Part shown: positions 33,366 to 42,547 of the stretch, piece after piece
Layout: the number at the start of each line of letters is the position of its first letter
How positions within the stretch are numbered: position 1 is the stretch's first letter
Origin: Verrucomicrobiota bacterium
Lineage (GTDB): Bacteria; Verrucomicrobiota; Verrucomicrobiia; Opitutales; Opitutaceae
Direction: 5' to 3'
Assembly: GCA_023428905.1 (NCBI GenBank)
Contig: JAEYWP010000008.1
Coordinates: 248,001-312,000 of the forward strand
DNA: 64,000 nt
Program-made: the position numbers and the translations under genes
The notes under the pieces: generated by a model
Seen by the model: the letters and a program-made list of their open reading frames with translations, nothing else
Databases searched by the model: none
Told to the model about the DNA's origin: nothing

Positions 33366-34208
33366 CTACTTTGTCCCGGGCGCTGCCAGCTCTGCAACCA
33401 GCTTCTGTTTCTGCCGTTGCAGCACCTCTTCGGTGACGGTGGCCAACACGGCCTCGGCCTGCTCCCGCTTACCGTCGCGCAGAAGCACATGGGCCTGGTG
33501 CAGCCGCAAGGTTTGCTTCTCCACCGCCGTTTCGACCTTGGCTTCGAGGGCGCGCCAGAATTCCAGCGCCTCCTCCCACTCCGGATGCTCCAGGTCATAG
33601 AAGGATTCGCCGAAGCGGTAAGCATAGGGGATGCTGCCGGGGGATAGCTCCATCGCGCGCCGGAAGGCGTCGTGCATCGCCGAATCGAGCGCATTGCGGG
33701 TCCACGCGCCGCTGGCGAGGAAGTCGTCGCGCGCCTCGGTGAGCAGCGTGCCGAGTTGGTAGTGGTAAAGCGGCTCCTTGGGGGCGAGTTCGATGGCAGA
33801 GAGAAAATAGTTGGCCGCCTCGACCGGTTTTCCCTCCTCGGCGAGGTAGTTTCCCAACTGGTTCTTCACCAAGGGAAGGCTTTTATCGAGCTGGTTGGCG
33901 CGCAGGAGCATCGACGCGCCCTCCTTCCGCATATCGATCTTCATCAGCAGCATTCCGTAGGTCACGTAGGCGGGCACAAACTGCGGATGATCCTTCAGCA
34001 GGAGATCGTAGTCATTGACGACCTGCTGCAGCTGCGAGCGGAAGCCGTCTTCGTCGAAATTGGGGTCCTCCTTCTCCGCCTGTGCAAACAGCTCCTGCTG
34101 GCGGAGCGCGATCTCCTTGTAGACCGCCACGGGGTCCTGGATGGGAGCCGCCGGGGCCTGGGTGACGGTGAGCGCGAAAACCAGGGAGAGAAACAATCGG
34201 AAACGCAT
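33366..34208 (-). CDS. Exported TPR protein
   Basis: 280 residues from the ATG at 34208, which is followed by a signal peptide (RLFLSLVFALTVTQAPAAP). TPR-like helices run through the protein ('DLLLKDHPQFVPAYVTYGML', 'LGNYLAEEGKPVEAANYFLS', 'ALDSAMHDAFRRAMELSPGS'), ending in a Lys/Gln-rich helix. It is the first gene of the operon with the site-2 protease and prmB. The role is unknown; a periplasmic scaffold is the likely reading. Confidence 0.75.
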   Translation of the reverse strand: MRFRLFLSLVFALTVTQAPAAPIQDPVAVYKEIALRQQELFAQAEKEDPNFDEDGFRSQLQQVVNDYDLLLKDHPQFVPAYVTYGMLLMKIDMRKEGASMLLRANQLDKSLPLVKNQLGNYLAEEGKPVEAANYFLSAIELAPKEPLYHYQLGTLLTEARDDFLASGAWTRNALDSAMHDAFRRAMELSPGSIPYAYRFGESFYDLEHPEWEEALEFWRALEAKVETAVEKQTLRLHQAHVLLRDGKREQAEAVLATVTEEVLQRQKQKLVAELAAPGTK

Positions 34209-34285
34209 GCGGGAGGCCAAGTGCGACAGACGCTCGCCGGACGAGTGCCATCCTGCAAGGTCGGGTATTTCCAAGCGGCCCTTGC

Positions 34286-35395
34286 ATGACGTGTTCACTT
34301 GAACACTATCCCCTCATGGAGTGCGAGCCCCCTTACCTGCCCCTGCCCAGCACCGCCCCCAAGGGGCGCGGCACCGGCCTCAACCCGGCGAATCGTTTTG
34401 AGCCTCTCCACCACGTTCCCGATCCCGACTGCCCGCCAGAGGAAGCGGCCGATCCGAGGACGCAGTATTTTTTTGACGGCTCGGAGTCGCTCCTCGCACG
34501 CAACGACAGCCCGGACATCCCCTTCCGTTACGGTCTGAACGCGTATCGGGGCTGCGAACACGGCTGCGCCTACTGTTATGCGCGCCCCTACCACGAGTAC
34601 CTCGGCTGGGGGAGCGGGATCGATTTTGAGACGAAGATCCTGGTGAAGCTTCGCGCGCCCGAGCTGCTCCGGCGCGAGCTGTCGTCGCGGAGCTGGGAGC
34701 CGCAACCCATCGGGATGAGCGGGGTGACGGATTGTTACCAGCCGGCGGAGCGGCAGTTCCGGCTGACCCGCCAATGCCTCGAGGTGTTTGCCGAGTTCCG
34801 CAATCCGGTGGGCATCGTGACGAAGAATCACCTCGTGGCGCGTGACGCGGACGTTCTGGCTGAGCTCGCTCGCTACGGCTGCGCGGCGGTTTTCCTGACC
34901 ATCACGACCCTGGACGCCGACCTCGCCTCCCGTCTGGAGCCCCGCGCCTCGCGGCCGCAGGCGCGGCTACGTGCGATCCGCGCGCTGGCGGACGCGGGGG
35001 TGCCGGTGGGAGTGATGGTGGCACCGGTGATCCCGGGCCTGACGGAGCACGAGCTCCCCCAAATCCTCCAGGCCGCCAGGGAGGCCGGCGCCCGCAACGC
35101 CGGCTATGTGGTGTTGCGCCTGCCCCACGCGGTGAAGCAGATCTTCGAGGATTGGCTCGCGCGGGAGGAGCCGCTGAAGAAAGAGCGGGTGCTCTCCCGA
35201 GTTCGGGAGCTGCGCGGCGGCAAACTCAACGTATCCGACTGGGCAACACGCATGAAGGGCGAGGGCATCTACGCCGACCAAGTGCACGACCTCTTCAAGG
35301 TGGCGGCGCGCCGGGCGGGCCTGAACGAGACAAGGACGGAACTCTCCACCGGCCATTTTCGCCGACCGGGCGGAGTGCAGATGGAGCTGCTCTGA
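34286..35395 (+). CDS. PA0069-family radical SAM protein
   Basis: 369 residues. The [4Fe-4S]-binding CxxxCxxC motif is seen in 'GCEHGCAYCYARPYHEYLG', with the family marker 'KGRGTGLNPANRFE' before it and 'VGIVTKNHLVARD' and 'VMVAPVIPGLTEHELP' in the barrel. These proteins are related to spore photoproduct lyase and DNA-repair-like radical SAM enzymes, but no reaction is established for this group. Met11 (34316) is an alternative start; neither has a clear ribosome binding site. It is divergent from the TPR-S2P-prmB operon. Confidence 0.87.
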   Translation: MTCSLEHYPLMECEPPYLPLPSTAPKGRGTGLNPANRFEPLHHVPDPDCPPEEAADPRTQYFFDGSESLLARNDSPDIPFRYGLNAYRGCEHGCAYCYARPYHEYLGWGSGIDFETKILVKLRAPELLRRELSSRSWEPQPIGMSGVTDCYQPAERQFRLTRQCLEVFAEFRNPVGIVTKNHLVARDADVLAELARYGCAAVFLTITTLDADLASRLEPRASRPQARLRAIRALADAGVPVGVMVAPVIPGLTEHELPQILQAAREAGARNAGYVVLRLPHAVKQIFEDWLAREEPLKKERVLSRVRELRGGKLNVSDWATRMKGEGIYADQVHDLFKVAARRAGLNETRTELSTGHFRRPGGVQMELL

Positions 35396-35440
35396 GCGGC
35401 CCAGCCCGGCAAACGCCCGGTGCGCGCCGGGTGACGGGAG

Positions 35441-35647
35441 TCAGACCGACTCGAGCGGCTCGAAACGCGGGCACTCGTGCCCGATCCGCACCGGCCGCCA
35501 GCGGTAGGGGTTTGCTGGATGCACACAGGTGCCGGACTCGCCCCACGCGTCCCCGTCGGCGGCACGAAAATACCGGCAGTCGTGCTCGCACGCGTGTCCC
35601 GGCCGCAGGGATTCAACCAGGGGGCGTTCGCCGATATCCACGTTCAT
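35441..35647 (-). CDS. Small four-cysteine protein (68 aa)
   Basis: 68 residues with four Cys at the pattern C-x3-C-x(16)-C-x(17)-C: 'HACEHDCRYF', 'ESGTCVHPANPY' and 'GHECPRFEPL'. The spacing suggests a metal or iron-sulfur site, but the family is not recognised. Its start lies three bases after the stop of the TPR membrane gene, so it closes that operon. It has no signal peptide or membrane segment. Confidence 0.65.
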   Translation of the reverse strand: MNVDIGERPLVESLRPGHACEHDCRYFRAADGDAWGESGTCVHPANPYRWRPVRIGHECPRFEPLESV

Positions 35648-35650
35648 GGC

Positions 35651-36886
35651 TCAACGCTGGACGAAATTCGCCACCACCTGAAGAACCAAGAAGCCAATCC
35701 CAAAAAGTCCGATCAGCCCCAGGCCCAGCGGGTGTTCAACTGCCATCAGCGCCACTCCGGCGGCACCGGTCGTCGCCAGCAGGCCGGAGGCGAGACCGAA
35801 CCCGAGCCGCCGCCGCCCGGTTCGGGCATAGGTGATGGCCGCGCAAATCGACACGGCCGCCGCCACGATCGTGGCCACCATGCCGTGCGGGGAGCCCAGG
35901 CCCCACCAGAGCCCGCTTCCCGCCACCGCACCCAGGCAGAGGCCAAACACCGTCGAGGCCCGCCGTTCGTCCTTGGAGAGTACATACCGGCCGAAACGGT
36001 CCAAACGGAGCAAGAGGTTGAACATCGGCACCGCCGTCCAGGAGAGGAAGACAAAGGCGTAAAATAGGATCACAAGCGGCCAGAGGTAGGGCGCCAGGCC
36101 CGGCTGGCTCTCCGCCAACCCACGGACCGAGCGGACCACCAGGAACGTGCCGATGATGAATGCCGCCTGGATTCGTCCGCTCTGCCGGGCCATCCAGAGA
36201 AAATAGGCCAGCATCCCCCGGTAGAGCGGATTGCGCGCCTTGAGCGCCTCCAGCATGCCCTGCCGTGCGTATTCGAGTTCCGGATTCAACCGGAGCGCCT
36301 CGCGGAAATGGTCCTGGGCTCGCCTGGGATCGTTCCGGTGGAGGCAATTCCAGCCCTGGTTGGCGTGGGAAAGGGCGTTGTCCGGCTCCCGCCCGAGGGC
36401 GAACTCCACCGTTTCCATCGCCTCCTCGCGGCGGCCGAGCCGCACCAGGGCCATCGAGCGGAGGTTGGCACACGCCACATCCTCGGCATTGAGGGCAAGT
36501 CCGCGTTCGGCCGCCGCCAGGGCGGAGGTCCAGTCGCGGCGCGCGAGCTGGATCGAAGCCACCAGCGCATGGTGCCTCTCGTCGTCAGGCTCCAGGCGGA
36601 TGGCCTCCTCGGCCTCGCGCAGGGCCTCGGTCTCCTGGTCGGTGCGGTGGAGGACCACGCCGAGGACGTAGTGAAAAAAGGCGGCGTCCGGTGCGAGACT
36701 GACTGCGGTGCGCGCATCCTGCACGGCTTCGCCGGCGCGGTTGAGATCGCAGCGGCTAAGGGCGAGGTAGGCGTGGGCCAGCGGGTGCTCCGGAACCTGG
36801 GCGAGGGCGAGCATGGCCTCACGCTCCGCATCGGCGGGGCGCGACTGCTGGAGGAGGAGGCTGGCGCGTTCGAGGTGGATACTCAC
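35651..36886 (-). CDS. TPR protein with C-terminal membrane domain
   Basis: 411 residues: soluble TPR repeats (about 1-215, e.g. 'EALREAEEAIRLEPDDERHH', 'AQDHFREALRLNPELEYARQ'), then about six hydrophobic segments ('IQAAFIIGTFLVVRSV', 'WPLVILFYAFVFLSWTAVPM', 'GLGLIGLFGIGFLVLQVVAN'). There is no N-terminal signal, so the TPRs face the cytoplasm. It lies 10 bases downstream of the TPR-AAA ATPase gene and may recruit it to the membrane. Function unknown. Confidence 0.75.
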   Translation of the reverse strand: MSIHLERASLLLQQSRPADAEREAMLALAQVPEHPLAHAYLALSRCDLNRAGEAVQDARTAVSLAPDAAFFHYVLGVVLHRTDQETEALREAEEAIRLEPDDERHHALVASIQLARRDWTSALAAAERGLALNAEDVACANLRSMALVRLGRREEAMETVEFALGREPDNALSHANQGWNCLHRNDPRRAQDHFREALRLNPELEYARQGMLEALKARNPLYRGMLAYFLWMARQSGRIQAAFIIGTFLVVRSVRGLAESQPGLAPYLWPLVILFYAFVFLSWTAVPMFNLLLRLDRFGRYVLSKDERRASTVFGLCLGAVAGSGLWWGLGSPHGMVATIVAAAVSICAAITYARTGRRRLGFGLASGLLATTGAAGVALMAVEHPLGLGLIGLFGIGFLVLQVVANFVQR

Positions 36887-36896
36887 AGGCGCGGCC

Positions 36897-38372
36897 TCAG
36901 GGCTTGATCTTCAGGTACGCGAGGATGTCGTCGTAGAGTCCGCTTTGGTTCGCGTACATCGCGTAGTTGCGGGCGGTGTCGAACCAGTCGCGCACGGTCG
37001 GCTTGTGGCGGCGGGCCGCCTCCACCAGGTCCTTCTCCCCGAGCGGCTGGAGGGCCCCCGCCTTCATTGCCTCGCGCAGCTTTTGCTCCACCGCGAGGTC
37101 CACCACCGCCTTGAGGTCGGCACCGGAAAACCCCTCCGTCTTCCTGGCCACCGCATCGAAATTCACTGCACCGAGCGGCTTGCCCCGCAGCATCAGCCGC
37201 AGGATGGCGGCGCGGGCGCCCGCGTCCGGAGGTGGTACAAACACGATGCGATCGAAACGCCCGGGACGGCGGAACGCCGGGTCGAGATGCCAGGGCGCGT
37301 TGGTGGCGGCGAGGATCAACACACCCTCGTTTGAAGTGGCGACGCCATCGAGTTCGGAGAGGAACTGGTTGATCAGTTGCCGGCCGCCGCTCTTCAGCAG
37401 ATCGGTGCGATTGGCACCGAGGGCGTCCACCTCGTCGAAAAACAGCACGCACGGCCGGTGTGCGCGGGCCTGCTCGAAAAGGGCGTGCAGGTTTTTCTCA
37501 CTCTGGCCGATCCACATCTCGAGCACGTCGTTGATGCCGACGGCGAGAAAGCCCGCCTTCACCTCGCCCGCCGTGGCGCGCGCGAGGAAGGTCTTCCCGC
37601 ATCCAGGAGGGCCATACAGCAGAATGCCCCCACCCGCCTTTTTTCCGTAGGCCTTGAAGAGCTCCGGCTGCTGCAGGGGGAGGATGATCTTCATGCGGAT
37701 CTCCTCTTTGACCGCATCCATCCCGCCCACGTCGGCAAACGCCAGGTCGGGGCGCTCGATTTCGACCTCGGAGGACGCGGGCAGTTCGCCCTCGGGCAAG
37801 CGCTCCGCCAGCAGGTCGTTCTCCGAGACGTCGTCGTGATCGGGCCCGTCGCCAAAGGGGTAATCCTTGTCCTCTGCGCCGGGCCCAAAGGTGTCGCGTT
37901 CAGCCTGTGCCCCCGGCCCGGGGTGCGTTCCGGGTGAAGGCCGCGGCGGCAGCAGCGACCCCAGGTCCTGTTCCAGCCCGCCGTCCGCCAGGGTTGGGTC
38001 CGCGGCCCTTGCCTTTTGATACTGCTGGGCCGCAAGGCGGGTTTCGCCCGCCTGCAGCGCCAGGCGCGCGTGCAGGAGGTACGCGGCCGCCGGCACCGTT
38101 GCGTCTTTCAAAAGGGTCTCCACCAGGACGAGCGCGGCCGAAACCTTGCCCTGCTGGTAGAAGGTGTGACCGAGGCCCAGCCTCGCACCGGCATCGGCGG
38201 GGGCCTTCGCGAGGGCCCGTTTGAACAGGACTTCCGCCTCTCCCAGCCCGCCCGACTTCAGCACCCCTTCGGCGACATGCACCAGCAGCGGCACGTTGTC
38301 CGGGGACAGCCGGAGCGCCTCCCTCAAGGGGAGCGGGATCAGGTCGGACGAGAGCGGATCGTCTGCAGGCAT
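36897..38372 (-). CDS. TPR-containing AAA+ ATPase
   Basis: 491 residues. TPR-like helices (about 20-130) and an acidic linker (about 140-205) precede an AAA+ core of the FtsH/Cdc48 type. Walker A is 'LLYGPPGCGKTFLA' (254-261), Walker B 'VLFFDEVDAL' (309-316), sensor 1 lies in 'LILAATNAPW' and the Arg finger in 'FRRPGRFDRIVF'. There is no protease domain, so it probably remodels proteins or complexes. The tail after residue 445 is short and alpha-helical. It heads the operon with the TPR membrane protein and the four-Cys protein, with metW 82 bases upstream. Confidence 0.88.
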   Translation of the reverse strand: MPADDPLSSDLIPLPLREALRLSPDNVPLLVHVAEGVLKSGGLGEAEVLFKRALAKAPADAGARLGLGHTFYQQGKVSAALVLVETLLKDATVPAAAYLLHARLALQAGETRLAAQQYQKARAADPTLADGGLEQDLGSLLPPRPSPGTHPGPGAQAERDTFGPGAEDKDYPFGDGPDHDDVSENDLLAERLPEGELPASSEVEIERPDLAFADVGGMDAVKEEIRMKIILPLQQPELFKAYGKKAGGGILLYGPPGCGKTFLARATAGEVKAGFLAVGINDVLEMWIGQSEKNLHALFEQARAHRPCVLFFDEVDALGANRTDLLKSGGRQLINQFLSELDGVATSNEGVLILAATNAPWHLDPAFRRPGRFDRIVFVPPPDAGARAAILRLMLRGKPLGAVNFDAVARKTEGFSGADLKAVVDLAVEQKLREAMKAGALQPLGEKDLVEAARRHKPTVRDWFDTARNYAMYANQSGLYDDILAYLKIKP

Positions 38373-38454
38373 GGAGGGTCAGGCTGGCGGCCGGTGCCGC
38401 CGCGGGCGAGTGCTTTTCCGGCGCCGGCCGGGCGACGCGGAGCGGAGGGTCGGG

Positions 38455-39063
38455 CTACCGGGCGAGGTCGTACAGCGCGTATCCAGCAAACCAATTCGGG
38501 GGGAGGCTGCAGCGCGTTTTCCAGTCTCCGCGCAGCAGGGCGCGCCGGACCGGACGAATCCCCTTGCGGGCGCAAAAATGCTCAAAGTCGGCGATCGTGA
38601 CCGGATTGGACGGGCGGCTTTCAAACCACTCGGTCTTGAACACCGCGTTGGTCGGTTTGCGCCCCCGCAGCACCATGTCCACCCGGTTTTTCCAGTAGCC
38701 GTAGTTGACGAAGCCGACCGTCACCGCCTTCGCGACCCGCAACGCCTCGGCGATCACCGCGGCGGGATCGGGGACTTCCTCGAGGGTGCGGGAGCAGATC
38801 ACCCGATCGAAATGACCATCGGGGAAAGCACGCATGAACTCCATCATGTCTCCCTGGTAGGCGGTCATGCCGCGCCGCACGCAGGCGGAGATCTTGTCGA
38901 AATCGAGGTCGACCCCCACGGCATAGACCTCCTTGGTCTGCACCAGCGACTCCATCAGCACGCCACGGCCACACCCCAGGTCGAGCACCCGGGAGCGGGG
39001 CTCCACCCAGTCGGCGATGATCTGCATGTCGACAGTGCGTTTGACGGCGGGCCTTTGAGACAC
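38455..39063 (-). CDS. metW: MetW-like SAM-dependent methyltransferase
   Basis: 202 residues with the SAM-binding 'RVLDLGCGRGVLMESLVQ' (about 25-42), the acidic 'GVDLDFDKISACV', and the MetW-type 'VICSRTLEEVPDPAAVIAEA' and 'VGFVNYGYWKNRVDMVLRG'. MetW works with MetX in methionine biosynthesis in many bacteria, where the two genes are adjacent. Here metX lies at 41360-42547 on the same strand and a sodium symporter on the other strand sits between them. Confidence 0.88.
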   Translation of the reverse strand: MSQRPAVKRTVDMQIIADWVEPRSRVLDLGCGRGVLMESLVQTKEVYAVGVDLDFDKISACVRRGMTAYQGDMMEFMRAFPDGHFDRVICSRTLEEVPDPAAVIAEALRVAKAVTVGFVNYGYWKNRVDMVLRGRKPTNAVFKTEWFESRPSNPVTIADFEHFCARKGIRPVRRALLRGDWKTRCSLPPNWFAGYALYDLAR

Positions 39064-39303
39064 GCCTCGGACCTATCCGGTGAGCCGGGGGCGAAGCAAG
39101 GGTTTTGCCGGCTGCGCCAGCCGGGGTGGGCGCCCCGGACGGAGAGGTGGATGCGGCGCGACAATCCCGTCTTCTCCCCTAAACGGGTGAACTGATTTCG
39201 GGGTGGCCGTCCTTTTTTTTGATTCCACCAGTCTGGCAAAAGGGATTTCTACAGGGCTCCCGCGGCTGACCCGCCGCTCACCCCCTCAGACAGCAACCTG
39301 TAT

Positions 39304-41250
39304 ATGAGCACACTTGATCTTGTGTTGTTCGTGGTGTCCGTCGTTTCGGTCATCGCGCTTGGTATCTGGAAAGGCACGCGACAAACCGCCGGCTCGGCGG
39401 GCGGAGAACAGGGAGCCAGCGACTACTTCCTCGCCGGTCGCGGCCTCACCTGGTGGCTGGTCGGCTTCTCGCTGATCGCCGCCAACATCTCGACCGAGCA
39501 ATTTGTCGGCATGTCCGGCTCGGCCGCGGACTGGCTGGGCCTCGCCATCGCCTCCTACGAGTGGATGGCCGCGATCACGCTCGTGATCGTGGGTTTTGTC
39601 TTCCTCCCGAAGCTGCTCCGCTGCGGCATCTACACGATCCCGGAGTTCCTCGAGTACCGCTTCGGCGTGTTGTCCCGCACGATCATGGCCATCGCTACGA
39701 TGGTGATTCTGGTCGGTGTGCCGACCGCCTCCGTCATCTATTCCGGCGCCAAGGTCATCACCGTCTTTTTCCACGGCACCTCGCTGTTCGGTCTCGACCT
39801 CAGTGATCTCACGGTCGCGTGCTGGATGATCGGTCTCTCCGCCGCGGTCTACGTGTACGTCGGTGGCCTGAAAGCCTGCGCCTGGACCGATCTGATCTGG
39901 GGCGTGGCACTGATTGCCGGCGGCAGTATCGTGCTTTACCTCGCGATGCAGGCCATGGGCTCGGCGGATCCCACCGCGCTGATTGCGACCAAGGTGGCCA
40001 CCTCCAACGCGACGGTCGACCAGCTCGCGAGCGCGAGCGCGTGGGAACGGTTCACGATGCTCAACCAGGGCCCGGCGGTGGAAGGTCCCAACGGTGCCGG
40101 CGGCAAGATGCACATGATCCGCCCGCTCTCTGATCCGGCGATTCCGTGGCTCGCGCTGGTGGGCGGCCTTTGGATCCCGAACCTCTTCTACTGGGGCCTC
40201 AACCAGTACATCATGCAGCGCACGCTCGGCTCGAAATCCCTGGCCGAGGGCCAGCGCGGCATCGTTTTCGCCGCCTTCCTCAAGTTGATCATCCCCTTCG
40301 TGGTCGTGATCCCGGGCATGCTGGCCTTCAACCTTTACAGCGGCGACCTGCGCAAGCAGGCCGAGATCAAGAACCAGTCGATCCTGGCTGAGTTCAACAC
40401 CGGCGCGCAGAAGGTGTATCCGTTCACCGACAACTTCGCCAAGATCGAGCCGGAGCTCGCCCGGCGCCTGACCGAACACAACCTGGCGGTGGCGCAGATG
40501 GGCACGACCCTCGCGCCCACCGCCACACCGGAGGAACTCGTTGCAGCCACCGGCACCGCCGTCGCCGCGGCCCCGGGCAAGAAGATCGCGGTGGCGACAC
40601 GCATCGTGGGATACGACTACGATTCCGCCTTCCCCACCCTGCTGCGCAACCTGCTCAAGCCGGGTATCACCTGGTTTGTGCTCGCGGCCATCTTTGGCGC
40701 GGTGGTCAGCTCGCTGGCCTCGATGCTCAATTCGGCCTCGACCATCTTCACGATGGATATCTTCAACAAGTTGAAGAAGGACGCCTCGCAGAAGGCCCTC
40801 GTGACCACCGGCCGCCTCAGCATGCTGGTGTTCGTCGGCATCGCCTGCGTGATCGCGCCCTCGCTCGGACGCCCCGAGTTCGGCGGCATCTTCAACTTCA
40901 TCCAGGAGTTCCAGGGCTTCATTAGCCCGGGCGTGCTGGCGGTCTTCCTCTTCGGCTTCCTCGTGCACAAGGCGCCGCGTTACCTCGGCTGGCTGGGCAT
41001 CGTGCTCAACGCCGCCCTCTACGGGATCCTCAAGGTGGCGGTGCCGGACCTGGTTTTCCTCAACCGCATGGCGGTCTGCTTCATCGTGGTGGTGGCCGTC
41101 ATGGGCATCCTCACCGCGGTCAACCCGCTGCCGCAGCCCGTGGCCATGCCGGTGAACAACCAGATCCCGCTGGAGAGTTCACGCAGCGCAAAACTCTACG
41201 GCTGGGGTGTGGTGGTCGCGACCCTGATCCTGTACGTGATCTTCTGGTGA
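39304..41250 (+). CDS. Sodium:solute symporter (SSS/SGLT family)
   Basis: 648 residues and about 14 transmembrane helices. SSS signatures: 'DYFLAGRGLTWWLVGFSLIA', 'NISTEQFVGMSGSAADWLGL', 'LPKLLRCGIYTIPEFLEYRF', 'YVYVGGLKACAWTDLIWG', 'GAVVSSLASMLNSASTIFTM'. The closest layout is that of the SGLT-like sugar or inositol transporters, with a long loop (about 350-440) of low conservation. The substrate is not known; galactose or another monosaccharide is plausible in this genome. A terminator follows, so it forms a single-gene unit between metW and metX. Confidence 0.88.
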   Translation: MSTLDLVLFVVSVVSVIALGIWKGTRQTAGSAGGEQGASDYFLAGRGLTWWLVGFSLIAANISTEQFVGMSGSAADWLGLAIASYEWMAAITLVIVGFVFLPKLLRCGIYTIPEFLEYRFGVLSRTIMAIATMVILVGVPTASVIYSGAKVITVFFHGTSLFGLDLSDLTVACWMIGLSAAVYVYVGGLKACAWTDLIWGVALIAGGSIVLYLAMQAMGSADPTALIATKVATSNATVDQLASASAWERFTMLNQGPAVEGPNGAGGKMHMIRPLSDPAIPWLALVGGLWIPNLFYWGLNQYIMQRTLGSKSLAEGQRGIVFAAFLKLIIPFVVVIPGMLAFNLYSGDLRKQAEIKNQSILAEFNTGAQKVYPFTDNFAKIEPELARRLTEHNLAVAQMGTTLAPTATPEELVAATGTAVAAAPGKKIAVATRIVGYDYDSAFPTLLRNLLKPGITWFVLAAIFGAVVSSLASMLNSASTIFTMDIFNKLKKDASQKALVTTGRLSMLVFVGIACVIAPSLGRPEFGGIFNFIQEFQGFISPGVLAVFLFGFLVHKAPRYLGWLGIVLNAALYGILKVAVPDLVFLNRMAVCFIVVVAVMGILTAVNPLPQPVAMPVNNQIPLESSRSAKLYGWGVVVATLILYVIFW

Positions 41251-41298
41251 GCGCGGCGCGCGGGCCGAGCTCGGCCCCGCCCCCTCCTCTGTAGCCTG

Positions 41299-41331
41299 CA
41301 GCCTCCGGTGAAAACCGGGGGCTCTTTTTTT
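41299..41331 (+). terminator. Rho-independent terminator after the SSS symporter
   Basis: A stem of about 10 bp (AGCCTCCGGT / ACCGGGGGCT) with a GAAA-type loop, followed by seven T residues at 41325-41331. Confidence 0.8.
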
Positions 41332-41359
41332 GGCCGGCGCGCGGAGGTGAAGGCGGGGC

Positions 41360-42547
41360 TCAGTGCAGGTAGTTTCGCACCAGCGTGTACAGCTCCTCCG
41401 ACTCGAGCAGGAAGGAGTCGTGACCCAGGTCGGTCGAAAGCTCAGCGTAACTCGCCTGCTTTCCCGCGCGCAGGAGCGCGAGGGCGATGGCGCGGTTCTG
41501 ATCCGGCGGGAAAAGCCAGTCGCTGGTGAAGCCCACCACGAGCGCGGACGCCTGCACCGGGGCAAAGGCCTGCTCCAGCGACCCGTAGGCGGCGGCGAGG
41601 TCGAAGTGATCGATTGCGCGCGTGATGTAGAGGTAGGTGTTGGCGTCGAAACGGTTGATGAAACTCTCGCCCTGGTAGCGCAGGTAGCTCTCGACCTCGA
41701 ATTGTACGTCGAACGTATAGGATTTTGGATACTTGGTCGGATCGGTCGCGACCTGCGGGTCCACCGGGGTGGCCCGGCCGACCTGACGGCGGCCGAACTT
41801 GCGATCCATGCTGGCATCCGAGACGTAGGTGATGTGCGCCATCATGCGCGCGATCGCGAGCCCCACGCGCGGGCCTCCAGTGCGGGCGTAGTCGCCCTTG
41901 TTCCAAAGCGGATCCTGCATGATCGCCTGGCGGCCGACCTCGTTGAAACCGATGCCCTGCGCGCTCTCGCGCGCCGTCGTGGCCATCGCCAGCATCCGCC
42001 GGACAAAACTCGGGTATTCAATTCCCCACTGCAGGACCTGCATCCCGCCCATCGAGCCGCCGATCACGGCGTAGAGCGAGGCCACCCCGAGGTGGTCGAG
42101 CAGGCGCTTCTGGGCGCGCACCATGTCGCGCACCGTGACGAAGGGGAAGGATATCCCGAAGGGGCTGCCGGTGGAGGGATTGATCGAGGAGGGGCCGGTG
42201 GAGCCCTGGCAGCCGCCGAGGCAGTTCGAGCAGATGACAAAAAAGCGGTTGGTATCCACCGCCTTGCCCGGGCCGATCAGGTTGTTCCACCAGCCCGGCT
42301 TGCGATCGTTGAGGGAGTGAATGCCGGCGCAGTGGTGGTCGCCGCTGAGGGCGTGGCAGACCAGGACGGTGTTGTCGCGGGCCGCGTTGAGCCGCCCGTA
42401 GGTCTCGTAGCGGAGGGTGAAGCCCGGCAGCGACTGCCCGCTGTCGAAAACGAAGGCCTCGGTGGAGACAAAATCGCGGGCCTGAACCAGGCCGACCTCG
42501 CCTGGCTCCGCGCGGGTGCCGGTCTCGATGACGTCTGCGTCGTTCAC
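41360..42547 (-). CDS. metX: Homoserine O-acetyltransferase MetX
   Basis: 395 residues, alpha/beta hydrolase fold. Nucleophile Ser165 lies in 'YAVIGGSMGGMQVLQWG', Asp in 'VGFTSDWLFPP' and His in 'DLGHDSFLLE'. The MetX-specific stretch 'CSNCLGGCQGSTGPSSINP' is present. It transfers acetyl (or succinyl) from CoA to homoserine, the first committed step to methionine. The GTG start overlaps the yebC stop (GTGA), making it the last gene of the rpmH-rnpA-yidD-yidC-yebC-metX run. Confidence 0.93.
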   Translation of the reverse strand: MNDADVIETGTRAEPGEVGLVQARDFVSTEAFVFDSGQSLPGFTLRYETYGRLNAARDNTVLVCHALSGDHHCAGIHSLNDRKPGWWNNLIGPGKAVDTNRFFVICSNCLGGCQGSTGPSSINPSTGSPFGISFPFVTVRDMVRAQKRLLDHLGVASLYAVIGGSMGGMQVLQWGIEYPSFVRRMLAMATTARESAQGIGFNEVGRQAIMQDPLWNKGDYARTGGPRVGLAIARMMAHITYVSDASMDRKFGRRQVGRATPVDPQVATDPTKYPKSYTFDVQFEVESYLRYQGESFINRFDANTYLYITRAIDHFDLAAAYGSLEQAFAPVQASALVVGFTSDWLFPPDQNRAIALALLRAGKQASYAELSTDLGHDSFLLESEELYTLVRNYLH

